From positions 124,001-188,000 of the forward strand of contig NZ_WJIE01000007.1 in assembly GCF_009649845.1 (NCBI RefSeq): 64,000 nt of DNA, in the 5' to 3' direction. The translations under genes and the position numbers were made by a program. Under the pieces are notes generated by a model. The model was not told where the DNA came from, did no database searches, and saw only the letters and a list, made by a program, of their open reading frames with translations. Below are positions 51,998 through 60,557 of the stretch, piece by piece. Within the stretch, counting starts at the first letter, position 1. Every line of letters begins with the position of its first letter. This DNA is from Polyangium spumosum (GTDB taxonomy: Bacteria; Myxococcota_A; Polyangia; Polyangiales; Polyangiaceae).

Positions 51998-54300
51998 AGT
52001 GCCAGGTTGTTCGGCGCGCAGGCCTCGTGATCGGCCTCGCCGCCTCACTCGCCGCGTGTGACCGACCGTCCACGAGCGCGACGGACGCAGGAGTCGACGC
52101 GGGATCCGACGCGGCGATCGTGGTCGCGGACGAGGCGCGGCAGCGGCAAGAAGCGCTGCTCGCCGCGGAGCATCGCCGCGCGGCCGCCGAGATCACGAGC
52201 ACGGATCAGCAGAGCCGCGACGTGGGCGTGCGGCGCGCCGCGGCCCGCGCGCTCGCGAGGATCGGCGGCCCGGAGGCGCGACCGGGGCTCCTGCGCGCGC
52301 TCGCCGACGAGGATCCGGAGGTCGTCACGTGGGCGGCCTACGGGCTCGGTTTTTCGTGCGCGACGGGCGACAAGGCCGTCGTCGCGGCGCTCGTGGCCCG
52401 GTCGCTTTCGCTCGCCGAGACGAGCGCGAAGGGCGCCGCGGACGAACCCGGAGGCGTGAAGCTCGATCCCCGCGTGGCGATCGCGCGGGCCATCGGCCGT
52501 TGCGGCGCGGAGCAGAGCGAGCCGACGCTCGTCGCGTGGCTCTCGGGCACGGAGGCGCAGGCCTCGGCCGCGGCGTTCGCGCTGGGGGATCTCGCCGCGG
52601 TGAAGGAGCGGCTCCGCGAGGAGACGCTGGCGGCGCTCCTGAACCTCGCGGCCGGCAGCGCGTCGGCGCCGCCCGCGCCCGAGGGGCTCTTCGCCATCGG
52701 GAGGCTCGAGAACGTGCCGAACACGGTGACGACGCGCCTGCGTGATGTCGCCGGCGCGCGCCTCGCCGAGCCCGGTCCGTACCGGATCTTCGCCGTCCGC
52801 GCGCTCGGGCGCGCCGGGCCGGAGGCCGCGGCGGATCTCGGGCGTGTGCTCGCCGGGGCGACGCTCTTCAGCGCGGCCGAACGCGCGGAGGCGGCGCGCG
52901 CGCTCGCGCGGCTCGGCGGCGCGGGACAAACCCAGCTCGCGGCCACGCTGCCCGCGCTCGTCCCGCCGGGCGGGGCCGTCGCGCTCACGGCGCTCGGCGA
53001 GGAGATCGGCGTCCTCCTGGCCACGCTCGACGCGCTCGAGCCCAAAAACAAGGCGAAGAAGTGGCTCACGGATCTGGCCTCGATGGAGCCGCCGCCCTCC
53101 GCGCCGGTGACGGTGCTCCGGCGTCTGTCCTGGATCCGGTGCAGCGCGGCGGCGGCGCTCGCGGGCGCCGACGTGCGGGATCCCCGGCTCACGCGCTGCG
53201 ACGTCACGGCGGCGCTCGCGGCGGGGGACGGCGCGGACGCGGGCGCGAAGGCGCCGGGGCAGCCCGGCTCGATCGGCGCGCGCGTGATGGTGAAGGTGCT
53301 CGATCGAGCGCCGATCGAGGGGGCGCGGCGCGTGGTGTTCCTCGCGCACGCGAAGGGTGGTGATCTGCGGGCGCGCGAGGCCGCGATCGAGCTCCTGCCC
53401 AAGCACGAAGAGCTCTCCGAGGAGGCGGCTCCGATCCTCGAAGCGGCGCTCACGGCCGAGGCGCCGGGCCTCGTCTCGACGGCGGCGGGGGTGATCGCGC
53501 AGAAGCCGAACCTCGCGTCCGAGCCGGAGAAGCGCAAGAAACGCGGCAAGAAGAAGAAGGGCGCGGAGGACGAGGCCGCCGCGGAGGAGGCCGTCACGCG
53601 GCCGCCGTCGCCCGCGATCGTGAAGGCGATCGTCGCGGCGCTCGGCCGCGCCGACGTGGAGAACGATCCCGAACACGTGAGCTCGATGATCGACGCGGCA
53701 GGCGCGCTCGGCCTGAAGGAGACGCTCCCCCGGCTCGAGGAGCTCTGCCGCTCGTCGTGGCCGGAGCTACGCAAGCGCGCGGCGAAGGCCATCGGGCTCG
53801 TCGCGGGCAAGACGCCGGCGTGCAAGGCGCCGGCGGGCGGCGGGCCGAAGCCAACCGAGCTCGACGCGCGCGCGGCGGGCCAGGTGACGCTCAGCCTGGA
53901 GACGGACGTCGGCGAGGCAACGCTCGTGCTCGACGCGGACGTCGCGCCGGTGGCCGTCACGCGGATCGTCGATCTGGCGAAGGCCGGATACTACGACGGG
54001 ATGGTCGTGCACCGCGTGGTGCCGGGCTTCGTGACGCAGCTCGGCGCGCCCTTCGGCGACGGCTACGGCGGCCCGTCGGGCAAGGCGCCGCTGCGCTGCG
54101 AGACCTCGCCGATCCCGTTCGAGCCGCTCACCGTGGGCGTGGCGCTCGCGGGCCGCGACACCGGCTCGAGCCAGATCTTCGTGATGCACGCGCGCCACCC
54201 GCACCTCGACGGTCAGTACGCGTGGATCGGCCGCGCGACGGGGCCGTGGAGCTCGTTCGTCGACGGAGACCTCGTGCACAAGGTCTCCGTCAAGCCCTGA
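51994..54300 (+). CDS. HEAT-repeat lipoprotein with C-terminal cyclophilin domain
   Basis: A 768-residue lipoprotein (GLVIGLAASLAAC). Most of it is HEAT/armadillo-like repeats, for example RRAAARALARIGGPEARPGL and ALADEDPEVVTWAAYGLG, with a basic Lys-rich stretch (KKRGKKKKG) near residue 515. The last roughly 150 residues are a cyclophilin-type peptidyl-prolyl isomerase: DVAPVAVTRIVDLAKAGYYD, MVVHRVVPGFVTQLGAPFGD and SSQIFVMHARHPHLDGQYAW. It should fold or hold envelope proteins through a scaffold. The ATG overlaps the preceding TGA. Confidence 0.9.
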   Translation: MKCQVVRRAGLVIGLAASLAACDRPSTSATDAGVDAGSDAAIVVADEARQRQEALLAAEHRRAAAEITSTDQQSRDVGVRRAAARALARIGGPEARPGLLRALADEDPEVVTWAAYGLGFSCATGDKAVVAALVARSLSLAETSAKGAADEPGGVKLDPRVAIARAIGRCGAEQSEPTLVAWLSGTEAQASAAAFALGDLAAVKERLREETLAALLNLAAGSASAPPAPEGLFAIGRLENVPNTVTTRLRDVAGARLAEPGPYRIFAVRALGRAGPEAAADLGRVLAGATLFSAAERAEAARALARLGGAGQTQLAATLPALVPPGGAVALTALGEEIGVLLATLDALEPKNKAKKWLTDLASMEPPPSAPVTVLRRLSWIRCSAAAALAGADVRDPRLTRCDVTAALAAGDGADAGAKAPGQPGSIGARVMVKVLDRAPIEGARRVVFLAHAKGGDLRAREAAIELLPKHEELSEEAAPILEAALTAEAPGLVSTAAGVIAQKPNLASEPEKRKKRGKKKKGAEDEAAAEEAVTRPPSPAIVKAIVAALGRADVENDPEHVSSMIDAAGALGLKETLPRLEELCRSSWPELRKRAAKAIGLVAGKTPACKAPAGGGPKPTELDARAAGQVTLSLETDVGEATLVLDADVAPVAVTRIVDLAKAGYYDGMVVHRVVPGFVTQLGAPFGDGYGGPSGKAPLRCETSPIPFEPLTVGVALAGRDTGSSQIFVMHARHPHLDGQYAWIGRATGPWSSFVDGDLVHKVSVKP

Positions 54301-54311
54301 GCCCGCGAGGC

Positions 54312-56564
54312 TCAGCCTTGCTGCCCGTGTTTCTTCTTCTTGCCGTTCTTGCGGCGCATCTCGTCGCCGCTATCGCCGTGGCCCACCTGGAAGATGTGGA
54401 ACCGCCCGCCCCGCGCGAGCACGTCGGCGGGCTTCGGCCGCTCGCGCGCGAGGTCCATGAACCGCTGCTGCGAGCGCACCGGCGTCGCGCCCGCGGGCGT
54501 CGCGACCCGCGTGTAGCCGCCGTCCGCGTTGAGCGCCCACGTCTTCGCCGTGTCGGCCGCGAGCGTCGCGAGCATGTCCTCGGCGCGTGAACGCGCGGCC
54601 GGGTCGAGCAGCGGCACGAGCAGCTCGACGCGGCGGTGGAAGTTCCGCGGCATCCAGTCCGCGCTGGAGAAGTAAAACTCCTCGCTCCCGCCGTTCGCGA
54701 ACCGGAAGATCCGCTTGTGCTCGAGGAACCGGTCGATGAGCGCGCGCACCTGGATCCGCTCCGAGAGCCCCGGGATCCCCGGCCGCAGGCAGCAGATGCC
54801 GCGCACGAAGAGCCGGATGTCGACGCCGTGCTGGCTCGCCGCGTAGAGCGCGTCGATCACGTCCACGTCCACGAGCGCGTTCATCTGCGCCACGATCTCC
54901 GCCTTCCGCCCCGCGCGCGCGTGCTCCGTCTCGCGCGCGATGAGCCCGAGGATCGCCTCGTGCAAGCCGAGCGGCGCCACCACCAGCCGGTTCCACCGCG
55001 GCGGCGCGCTGTACCCCGTGAGCAGGTTGAAGAGCGAGGTCACGTCCTCGCCGAACTCGCGGTTCGCCGTGAAGAGGCCAACGTCCGTGTAGAGGCGCGC
55101 CGTGTGCGGGTTGTAGTTGCCCGTCGAGAGGTGCACGTACCGCCGCAGTTTGTCCTTCTCGCGCCGCACCACGAGCAGCGCCTTCACGTGTGTCTTCAGC
55201 CCGAGCAGGCCGTAGATCACCTGCGCCCCGCTCTGCTCCAAAGTCCGCGCCCACTGGATGTTCGAGGCCTCGTCGAAGCGCGCCTTGAGCTCGACGATCG
55301 CCGTCACCTGCTTGCCGTTTTCTGCGGCGCGCGCGAGCGCCTTCACGATCGGCGAGTCGCCGCCGGTGCGGTAGAGCGTCTGCTTGATCGCGAGCACGTT
55401 CGGATCGTCGGCCGCGCGCGAGATGAACTCGACCACCGGGTCGAACGAGTCGTACGGGTGGTGCAGGAAGACGTCCCGCTCGCGGATCACGGCGAACGGA
55501 TCCTCCACCTCGCGCAGCGCCACCGGCACCTGCGGGGTGAAGCGCTCGTCGCGTAGATCCCGCCGGTCCTCCTCGCCCACCACCGAGACGAGATCCGCGA
55601 CGCTGAGCGGCCCCGAGACGCGGTAGACGTCGAGGTTCGGGTCGATGCCGAGCGCGCGGCAGAGGCGCTGCACGCTCGCGCCCACGCCACCACCGACGCC
55701 GATCTCCACGCGCACCGCGTTGCCACGATCGCGGCGGCGCAGCTCGGCCTGGATCGTCTCGAGCAGGTCCTCGCCCTCCTCCTCGTCGATCTCGAGGTCC
55801 CAGTTGCGCGTCACGCGGAACGGGTACGTGCCGCGCAGCCGCGAGACGGGGAAAAACTCCTTCACGTGACGCGCGATCACGTCCTCGAGGAGCACGAACG
55901 CCCGCGCGCAGCCCTCGACCTTCACGCGCATCAGGCGGCTCAGCATCGGCGGCACCTGGATCACGCCGAAGCCGGGCTCCTCGCCCTCGTGCTCGCGGCT
56001 GAACATGATGCCGAGGTTGATGCTCTTGTTGCGCAGGTGCGGGAACGGGTGGCCGGGGTCGATCGCCAGCGGCGTCAGGATCGGGAAGATGTCCGTGCGG
56101 AAGCGCTCGTCGAGCACCGCGAGCTCGTGCGCGTCGAGCTCCTCCGGCCGCACGATGCGCACGCCGACCCGGTGCAGCGCCGGCAGCATCTCCGTGTTCC
56201 AGAGCCGGTAGGCGTTGTCGAAGAGCGCGTGCGCCCGCGTGCTGATCGCGTCGAGCTGCTGCTTCGGCTTCATGCCGTCGGGCGGGACCTCGGTGATCGT
56301 GCGGTGGATCTGCGCCTGCAGGCCGGCCACGCGCACCATGAAGAACTCGTCGAGGTTCGAGAAGAAGATCCCGAGGAACTTCAGCCGTTCGAAGAGCGGC
56401 ACCTCCATCGAGCCGGCCTCGGAGAGGACACGCGCGTTGAACTCGAGCCACGAGAGCTCGCGGTTCAGGTACTGCGCCGGATCCGAGTCGCCCGGGGCCG
56501 GGAGCATGGACGAGTTGCGCGAAGGGACGACGACATCGGGCGTGGGAGGGGTCTCGACCGTCAC
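54312..56564 (-). CDS. ppk1: Polyphosphate kinase 1
   Basis: Makes polyphosphate from ATP. From the GTG at 56564 the protein has 750 residues, close to the usual size of about 700. It opens with [19 protein letters not shown], the family N-terminal motif, and has [66 protein letters not shown] (the autophosphorylated His) and [17 protein letters not shown]. An ATG at 56507 is an alternative start. The C-terminus has a basic tail ([10 protein letters not shown]). Divergent from panC. Confidence 0.95.
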   Translation of the reverse strand: MTVETPPTPDVVVPSRNSSMLPAPGDSDPAQYLNRELSWLEFNARVLSEAGSMEVPLFERLKFLGIFFSNLDEFFMVRVAGLQAQIHRTITEVPPDGMKPKQQLDAISTRAHALFDNAYRLWNTEMLPALHRVGVRIVRPEELDAHELAVLDERFRTDIFPILTPLAIDPGHPFPHLRNKSINLGIMFSREHEGEEPGFGVIQVPPMLSRLMRVKVEGCARAFVLLEDVIARHVKEFFPVSRLRGTYPFRVTRNWDLEIDEEEGEDLLETIQAELRRRDRGNAVRVEIGVGGGVGASVQRLCRALGIDPNLDVYRVSGPLSVADLVSVVGEEDRRDLRDERFTPQVPVALREVEDPFAVIRERDVFLHHPYDSFDPVVEFISRAADDPNVLAIKQTLYRTGGDSPIVKALARAAENGKQVTAIVELKARFDEASNIQWARTLEQSGAQVIYGLLGLKTHVKALLVVRREKDKLRRYVHLSTGNYNPHTARLYTDVGLFTANREFGEDVTSLFNLLTGYSAPPRWNRLVVAPLGLHEAILGLIARETEHARAGRKAEIVAQMNALVDVDVIDALYAASQHGVDIRLFVRGICCLRPGIPGLSERIQVRALIDRFLEHKRIFRFANGGSEEFYFSSADWMPRNFHRRVELLVPLLDPAARSRAEDMLATLAADTAKTWALNADGGYTRVATPAGATPVRSQQRFMDLARERPKPADVLARGGRFHIFQVGHGDSGDEMRRKNGKKKKHGQQG

Positions 56565-56670
56565 GGCCGGTAGTCTAGCCCAGTCGATCGCTCGGAGGCT
56601 CGTGAGAAGGCAGCTCGCGGCAGGCCGCTCGGCTCCTTGCGGCGTGTGCTTTCTGCTAGCGTGGCGCGCC

Positions 56671-57561
56671 ATGGAGATCTGGCGCTCTCCTCTGGACTTT
56701 CGCTCTGCGTGTGAAGAAGCGCGGCGGCGCGGCGCGCGCGTCGGCCTCGTTCCCACGATGGGAGCCCTGCACCGCGGCCATCAGACGTTGATCGAGGAGG
56801 CCCGCAAGCGCGCCGACTTCGTCGTCGTCTCGATCTTCGTCAACCCCACGCAGTTCGGCCCGAACGAAGACTTTTCGCGGTATCCGCGCGACCTCGAAGG
56901 GGACGCGGCGAAGTGCGCGGCGTCGGGCGCGCGCGGCGTCTTCGCGCCGGCCCCCGCGGACATGTACCCGCCCGGCGACGAGACACGCGTGCGTGTCGGC
57001 GCCACGGCCGCGGGGCTCTGCGGCGCGCACCGGCCCGGTCACTTCGAGGGCGTGGCCACGGTGGTCGCGAAATTGTTCGCGCTCGTAGGACCCTCCGTCG
57101 CGCTCTTCGGTCGCAAGGATTATCAGCAGCTCAAGGTGATCGAGCGCTTCACGCGGGACCTCTTCCTGCCCGTCGAGGTCGTTGGTGTACGAACGGTGCG
57201 CGAGCCGGACGGGCTCGCGATGTCGTCGCGCAACGCGTACCTCTCGGCAGAGGCCCGCGGGCGGGCGCTCGCCATCCCGCGCGCGCTCGCGGCGGCCGCG
57301 CGCGCATTCGAGGCGGGGGAGCGTCGCGCCGGCATGCTGACGGCGCTCGCCCGCGGGCACGTCGCGCCGGTCGCGACGTCGATCGACTACGTGGACGTCG
57401 CCGACGCGGACTCGCTCGCCGTGCTCGGCCCCGAGGAGCACACGCCCGATCGGGCGCTGCTCGCGCTCGCCGTCCGCATCGACGGCGCGCGGCTCATCGA
57501 CAACCTGGTCCTCGGCGAGGATCCGATCCCGCTCGAGCCTGAAGGAGAACGTCATGCGTGA
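56671..57561 (+). CDS. panC: Pantothenate synthetase
   Basis: Condenses pantoate and beta-alanine using ATP, the last step of pantothenate (coenzyme A) synthesis. The 296 residues match the family. Motifs: [19 protein letters not shown] (HxGH), [44 protein letters not shown] and [10 protein letters not shown] (KMSKS-like). It overlaps tmk by 8 bases, and a SEC-C gene follows, so the three are one operon. Divergent from ppk1. Confidence 0.97.
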   Translation: MEIWRSPLDFRSACEEARRRGARVGLVPTMGALHRGHQTLIEEARKRADFVVVSIFVNPTQFGPNEDFSRYPRDLEGDAAKCAASGARGVFAPAPADMYPPGDETRVRVGATAAGLCGAHRPGHFEGVATVVAKLFALVGPSVALFGRKDYQQLKVIERFTRDLFLPVEVVGVRTVREPDGLAMSSRNAYLSAEARGRALAIPRALAAAARAFEAGERRAGMLTALARGHVAPVATSIDYVDVADADSLAVLGPEEHTPDRALLALAVRIDGARLIDNLVLGEDPIPLEPEGERHA

Positions 57562-58219
57562 ACGCGAGGACGGAAACAACGGCGTCTTCGTCGTCTTCGA
57601 GGGGATCGACGGCGCGGGGACCACGACGCAGGCCGACAGGTACGGGTCGTTCTTGCGCGGGCGACGCCGGCTCGCGCACGTCACGCGGGAGCCGAGCGGC
57701 GGACCGATGGGCTCGTTGCTCCGGCTCGTGCTCACGCAGCGCGTGAACCTGCCGTCGAGGCACCGCGACGCGACGATGGCGCTGCTCTTCGCGGCCGACA
57801 GGCTCGATCACATCGAGGCCGAGGTCGCCCCGCACCTGCGCGACGGGTACGTGGTCATCTCGGATCGGTACGAGCTCTCGAGCATCATCTACCAGTCGAT
57901 CGGCCTCGAGGACGAGGGGGCGCGCGCCGACATGATCGCCTGGATTCGCCACGCGAACCGCCACGCGCTCAAGCCCGACGTCACGGTCGTCGTCGACGTC
58001 GATCCGGAGGTCGCCGCGCAACGCAGGCGCGCCCGCGGCGGCGCGAGCGAGCTCTTCGAGGAGCCCGAGCTCCAGGCCCGCCTGGCGCGCGCTTACCTGC
58101 GCGCCGACGAGATCATCGGCGGGGATCGCCTGGTGCACGTCGACGGCAACGGCGATGTCGATACGGTCACCGACGCGATCATCCGCGCGCTCGAGCCGTA
58201 CGTGGGTGAGGGGCCCTGA
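57554..58219 (+). CDS. tmk: Thymidylate kinase with altered P-loop
   Basis: Phosphorylates dTMP to dTDP. The 221 residues and the motifs [14 protein letters not shown] (DRY/H) and the Arg-rich lid RRRARGG are typical of the family. The P-loop reads [12 protein letters not shown]: Thr23 stands where nearly all TMKs have the P-loop Lys (GAGKST). The base sequence is unambiguous (GGG ACC ACG ACG). Some spirochaete and other TMKs share a GTTTQ-type loop by my recollection, so it is likely still active. It overlaps panC by 8 bases. Confidence 0.9.
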   Translation: MREREDGNNGVFVVFEGIDGAGTTTQADRYGSFLRGRRRLAHVTREPSGGPMGSLLRLVLTQRVNLPSRHRDATMALLFAADRLDHIEAEVAPHLRDGYVVISDRYELSSIIYQSIGLEDEGARADMIAWIRHANRHALKPDVTVVVDVDPEVAAQRRRARGGASELFEEPELQARLARAYLRADEIIGGDRLVHVDGNGDVDTVTDAIIRALEPYVGEGP

Positions 58220-58232
58220 CGAGCCGCTTCGC

Positions 58233-59648
58233 ATGAGCGACACGGGCCACGCGCATCACTTCCTCTCGCGGCTCGACCGGCTCTCGGTGCCGCACCTCGA
58301 TCTGGCCCTGTCCCTCTACCGCGACGACGCCCTGCTGCGGCACATCCTGAGCACCTCGCGTGTCCCGGAGGGCGCGGAGCGGGTGGCCGTGTCGCTCGCG
58401 GATCCCGTGAAGGGGCCTTTCCTGGTCGTCACGCGTGACGGGAAGTTCGTCACGTGCCTCGGCGAGGGGATGAGCGCCAAGAACCTCCACGTCGTCACCC
58501 GCGAGCGGCTCGACGCGGTGATCGGCCGGGTCACGCGGTTGCGCGAGCGCAGCGAGCGCGCCATCGCCGCGCAGGACAACGCCCGCGAGTTCATGAGCGC
58601 GCTCTACGATCGCGGGCCCTGGTTCACCCGCGAGCAGTTCCAGGCCGTCGCGGCGATGCAACCGTTCCTCGCGACCCACCTCTTGCGGTGGATCATCGAG
58701 GATTTCATGGACGTCCAGACGATGCGCCAGCGCCTCCTGCGCGAGGTGCCGAAGAGCGGGAAGCTACATCGGAGGTTCGACGAGCTCTTGCACGTGTTCT
58801 GGTGCCGGAGCTGGACGCTCGGGCACCTGTCGGTGCTCGCCGCGATGGACGGCAGAGCTCCCTACGAGCACCTGCCGGAGGCCGCGCGGGACCCCTTCCT
58901 GAGGCTCTCGTTCTCGTGGCTCAGCGTCTCGCAGTCGCTCGTCGGCAACGCGCTCCGTGGCCTCTGGAGCGCGGCGCGCTTCGGCAAGGAGCTGCTGCCG
59001 GTCTACAAGAAGGACAACGACAAGGCCGACACCCTCCTCCAGACGGTCGACGCCGTGTTCACGCTCGCGGTGATGGGTTGTCGTCATGCGCGGCTGCGGG
59101 CGGAGATCCGGAAGGCGCTCTCGCCGAACGACCTCCCGCCGGAGGCGCCGCGCTTCGTGGCGGCCATCCGGACGCTCGCGCTGCAGGTCCTCGACGCCGA
59201 GGACAAACACGGCCCGACGTCCGTCCTCCATCAGCACGGCCGGGAGGGAGCGACACGCGCGGTCGCGTTCGCGAAGCGACTCCCGCCGACGTCGCCCTAC
59301 CATTTCAAGGAGATCGAGGACGTACCGCCGGAGATCGCGTATCGCGTCCTGCTGCTCGACGGGACGGACTTCGTGAACCATCGCGAGGCGATCGTGCCGA
59401 TGACGTACGCGCTTCAATGGCTCTCGCACGCGACGGCCGACGATCTCTACCTGCCTGCCGATTACATCGCCGCTGTCCGCACCCCGTACGACCCGAGCCA
59501 CGTGCTCGCGATCCTCCGCGACGATCGCAAGATCGAGAAGTCCGCCCTCGCGGAGGCGGCGAAGGCGCAGCAAACCGGCCCCGCCCGCAGCGCGCCGTGC
59601 CCGTGCGGAAGTGGGAAGAAATACAAGCGCTGCTGCGGCGAAGGCTGA
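58233..59648 (+). CDS. SEC-C motif protein of unknown function
   Basis: A 471-residue protein. The last 20 residues hold a SEC-C zinc motif, CPCGSGKKYKRCCG, found at the end of SecA and in many stand-alone proteins. The rest is helical, with no recognised domain; a block DLALSLYRDDALLRHILSTS is near the N-terminus. The ATG is 13 bases after tmk, so it belongs to the panC-tmk transcript. Neither export nor nucleic-acid binding can be assigned. Confidence 0.78.
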   Translation: MSDTGHAHHFLSRLDRLSVPHLDLALSLYRDDALLRHILSTSRVPEGAERVAVSLADPVKGPFLVVTRDGKFVTCLGEGMSAKNLHVVTRERLDAVIGRVTRLRERSERAIAAQDNAREFMSALYDRGPWFTREQFQAVAAMQPFLATHLLRWIIEDFMDVQTMRQRLLREVPKSGKLHRRFDELLHVFWCRSWTLGHLSVLAAMDGRAPYEHLPEAARDPFLRLSFSWLSVSQSLVGNALRGLWSAARFGKELLPVYKKDNDKADTLLQTVDAVFTLAVMGCRHARLRAEIRKALSPNDLPPEAPRFVAAIRTLALQVLDAEDKHGPTSVLHQHGREGATRAVAFAKRLPPTSPYHFKEIEDVPPEIAYRVLLLDGTDFVNHREAIVPMTYALQWLSHATADDLYLPADYIAAVRTPYDPSHVLAILRDDRKIEKSALAEAAKAQQTGPARSAPCPCGSGKKYKRCCGEG

Positions 59649-59650
59649 GC

Positions 59651-59770
59651 GGGCCTCACCCCCCAACCCCCTCTCCGCACAGCGGAGAGGGGGCGAAATG
59701 CGCTGGATCCAGGTGGATACTCCCTCCCTCTCCACTGTGTGGAGAGGGAGGGTTGGGGTGGGTGAGGCCC
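59651..59770. repeat. Composite inverted-repeat element
   Basis: Two perfect hairpins lie inside an outer inverted repeat. The left hairpin has CCCCCTCTCCGC (59667-59678) against GCGGAGAGGGGG (59682-59693). The right has a 14-bp arm starting CCCTCCCTC (59722-59735) against 59739-59752. The outer arms, GGGCCTCACCC.. (59651 on) and ..GGGTGAGGCCC (to 59770), match with one indel. The arrangement looks like a BIME/MITE-type element. It follows the SEC-C gene directly and may also terminate it. Confidence 0.65.
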
Positions 59771-59800
59771 GTGCCTGTGGAACCCCCTCTGCGCGCCCCG

Positions 59801-60115
59801 CTCTTCACGGGTGCCTCCGCGCTCTTCACGGGTGCCTCCACGCTCTTCACGGGTGCCTCCGCGCGCTTCACGGGTGCCTCCCCGCTCTTCACGGGTGCCT
59901 CCACGCTCTTCACGGGTGCCTCCGCGCGCTTCACGGGTGCCTCCGCGCTCTTCACGGGTGCCTCCGCGCTCTTCACGGGTGCCTCCGCGCGCTTCACGGG
60001 TGCCTCCCCGCTCTTCACGGGTGCCTCCCCGCTCTTCGCAAGGCCCTCCCCGCTCTTCGCAAGACCCTCCCCGCTCTTCGCAAGGCCCTCCCCGCTCTTC
60101 GCAAGGCCCTCCCCT
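59801..60115. repeat. 21-bp minisatellite, 15 units
   Basis: Fifteen 21-base units. Eleven have the form CTCTTCACGGGTGCCTCC(N)CG with variants at the first and last positions, and the last four have CTCTTCGCAAGGCCCTCC. The first four bases of the VOC gene's stop region adjoin the array. Because 21 is a multiple of three, all frames stay open. In the frame of the VOC gene on the minus strand it would code heptads such as KSAEAPV and KSGEGLA, but the VOC stop TGA (60117-60115) precedes them. No gene is supported. Confidence 0.85.
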
Positions 60116-60477
60116 CAAGGCGCGTGGCAAACCGCCTCGATGTTGTGCCCATCCGGGTCCAGCACGAACGCCCCGTAATAGTTCGGGTGATACATCGGCC
60201 GGAGCCCGGGTTTGCCGTTGTCCTTGCCTCCGGCGCGGATCGCGGCCTCGTAGAACGCGTCGACCGTCGCGCGATCCTTCGCGACCAGCGCGACGTGCTG
60301 GCGATACCCCACCTCGCCCCCCGCGCCGAGCCAGAAATCCGGCTTGCCCTTCTCCCCGAGCCCACACACGCCGGGGAACTCCATCATCACCGCATACCCG
60401 AGGGGCGCGAGGGCGGCCGCGTAAAACGCCTTGCTCTTGTCCAGATCACGGACGCCAATCGAAACGTGGTCAATCAT
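60115..60477 (-). CDS. VOC-family (glyoxalase/dioxygenase-fold) protein
   Basis: A 120-residue protein of the vicinal-oxygen-chelate superfamily, with MIDHVSIGVRDLDKSKAFYA at the start and DPDGHNIEAVCHAP at the end, both typical. The metal ligands are His4 and the late Glu/His. Members act as lactoylglutathione lyases, dioxygenases or resistance proteins; the subtype is not clear. The stop abuts the 21-bp minisatellite. Confidence 0.88.
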   Translation of the reverse strand: MIDHVSIGVRDLDKSKAFYAAALAPLGYAVMMEFPGVCGLGEKGKPDFWLGAGGEVGYRQHVALVAKDRATVDAFYEAAIRAGGKDNGKPGLRPMYHPNYYGAFVLDPDGHNIEAVCHAP

Positions 60478-60557
60478 GGGCGGGAGGATACCCGAGCGAA
60501 GGAGCCGTGTCGCCACGAATTCCTTCGCCCGGGGCGCCTCCCCGACAAACGCCCCCG

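Noticed and set aside
59656..60018. Small KSAEAPV-repeat protein on the minus strand
   Set aside because: It consists of minisatellite plus the hairpin element; no start signal or conserved domain was seen.
59801..60115. CRISPR array or coding gene in the 21-bp repeats
   Set aside because: There are no unique spacers, and all frames are open only because the unit length is a multiple of three. There is no ribosome site, and the translations are simple heptads.
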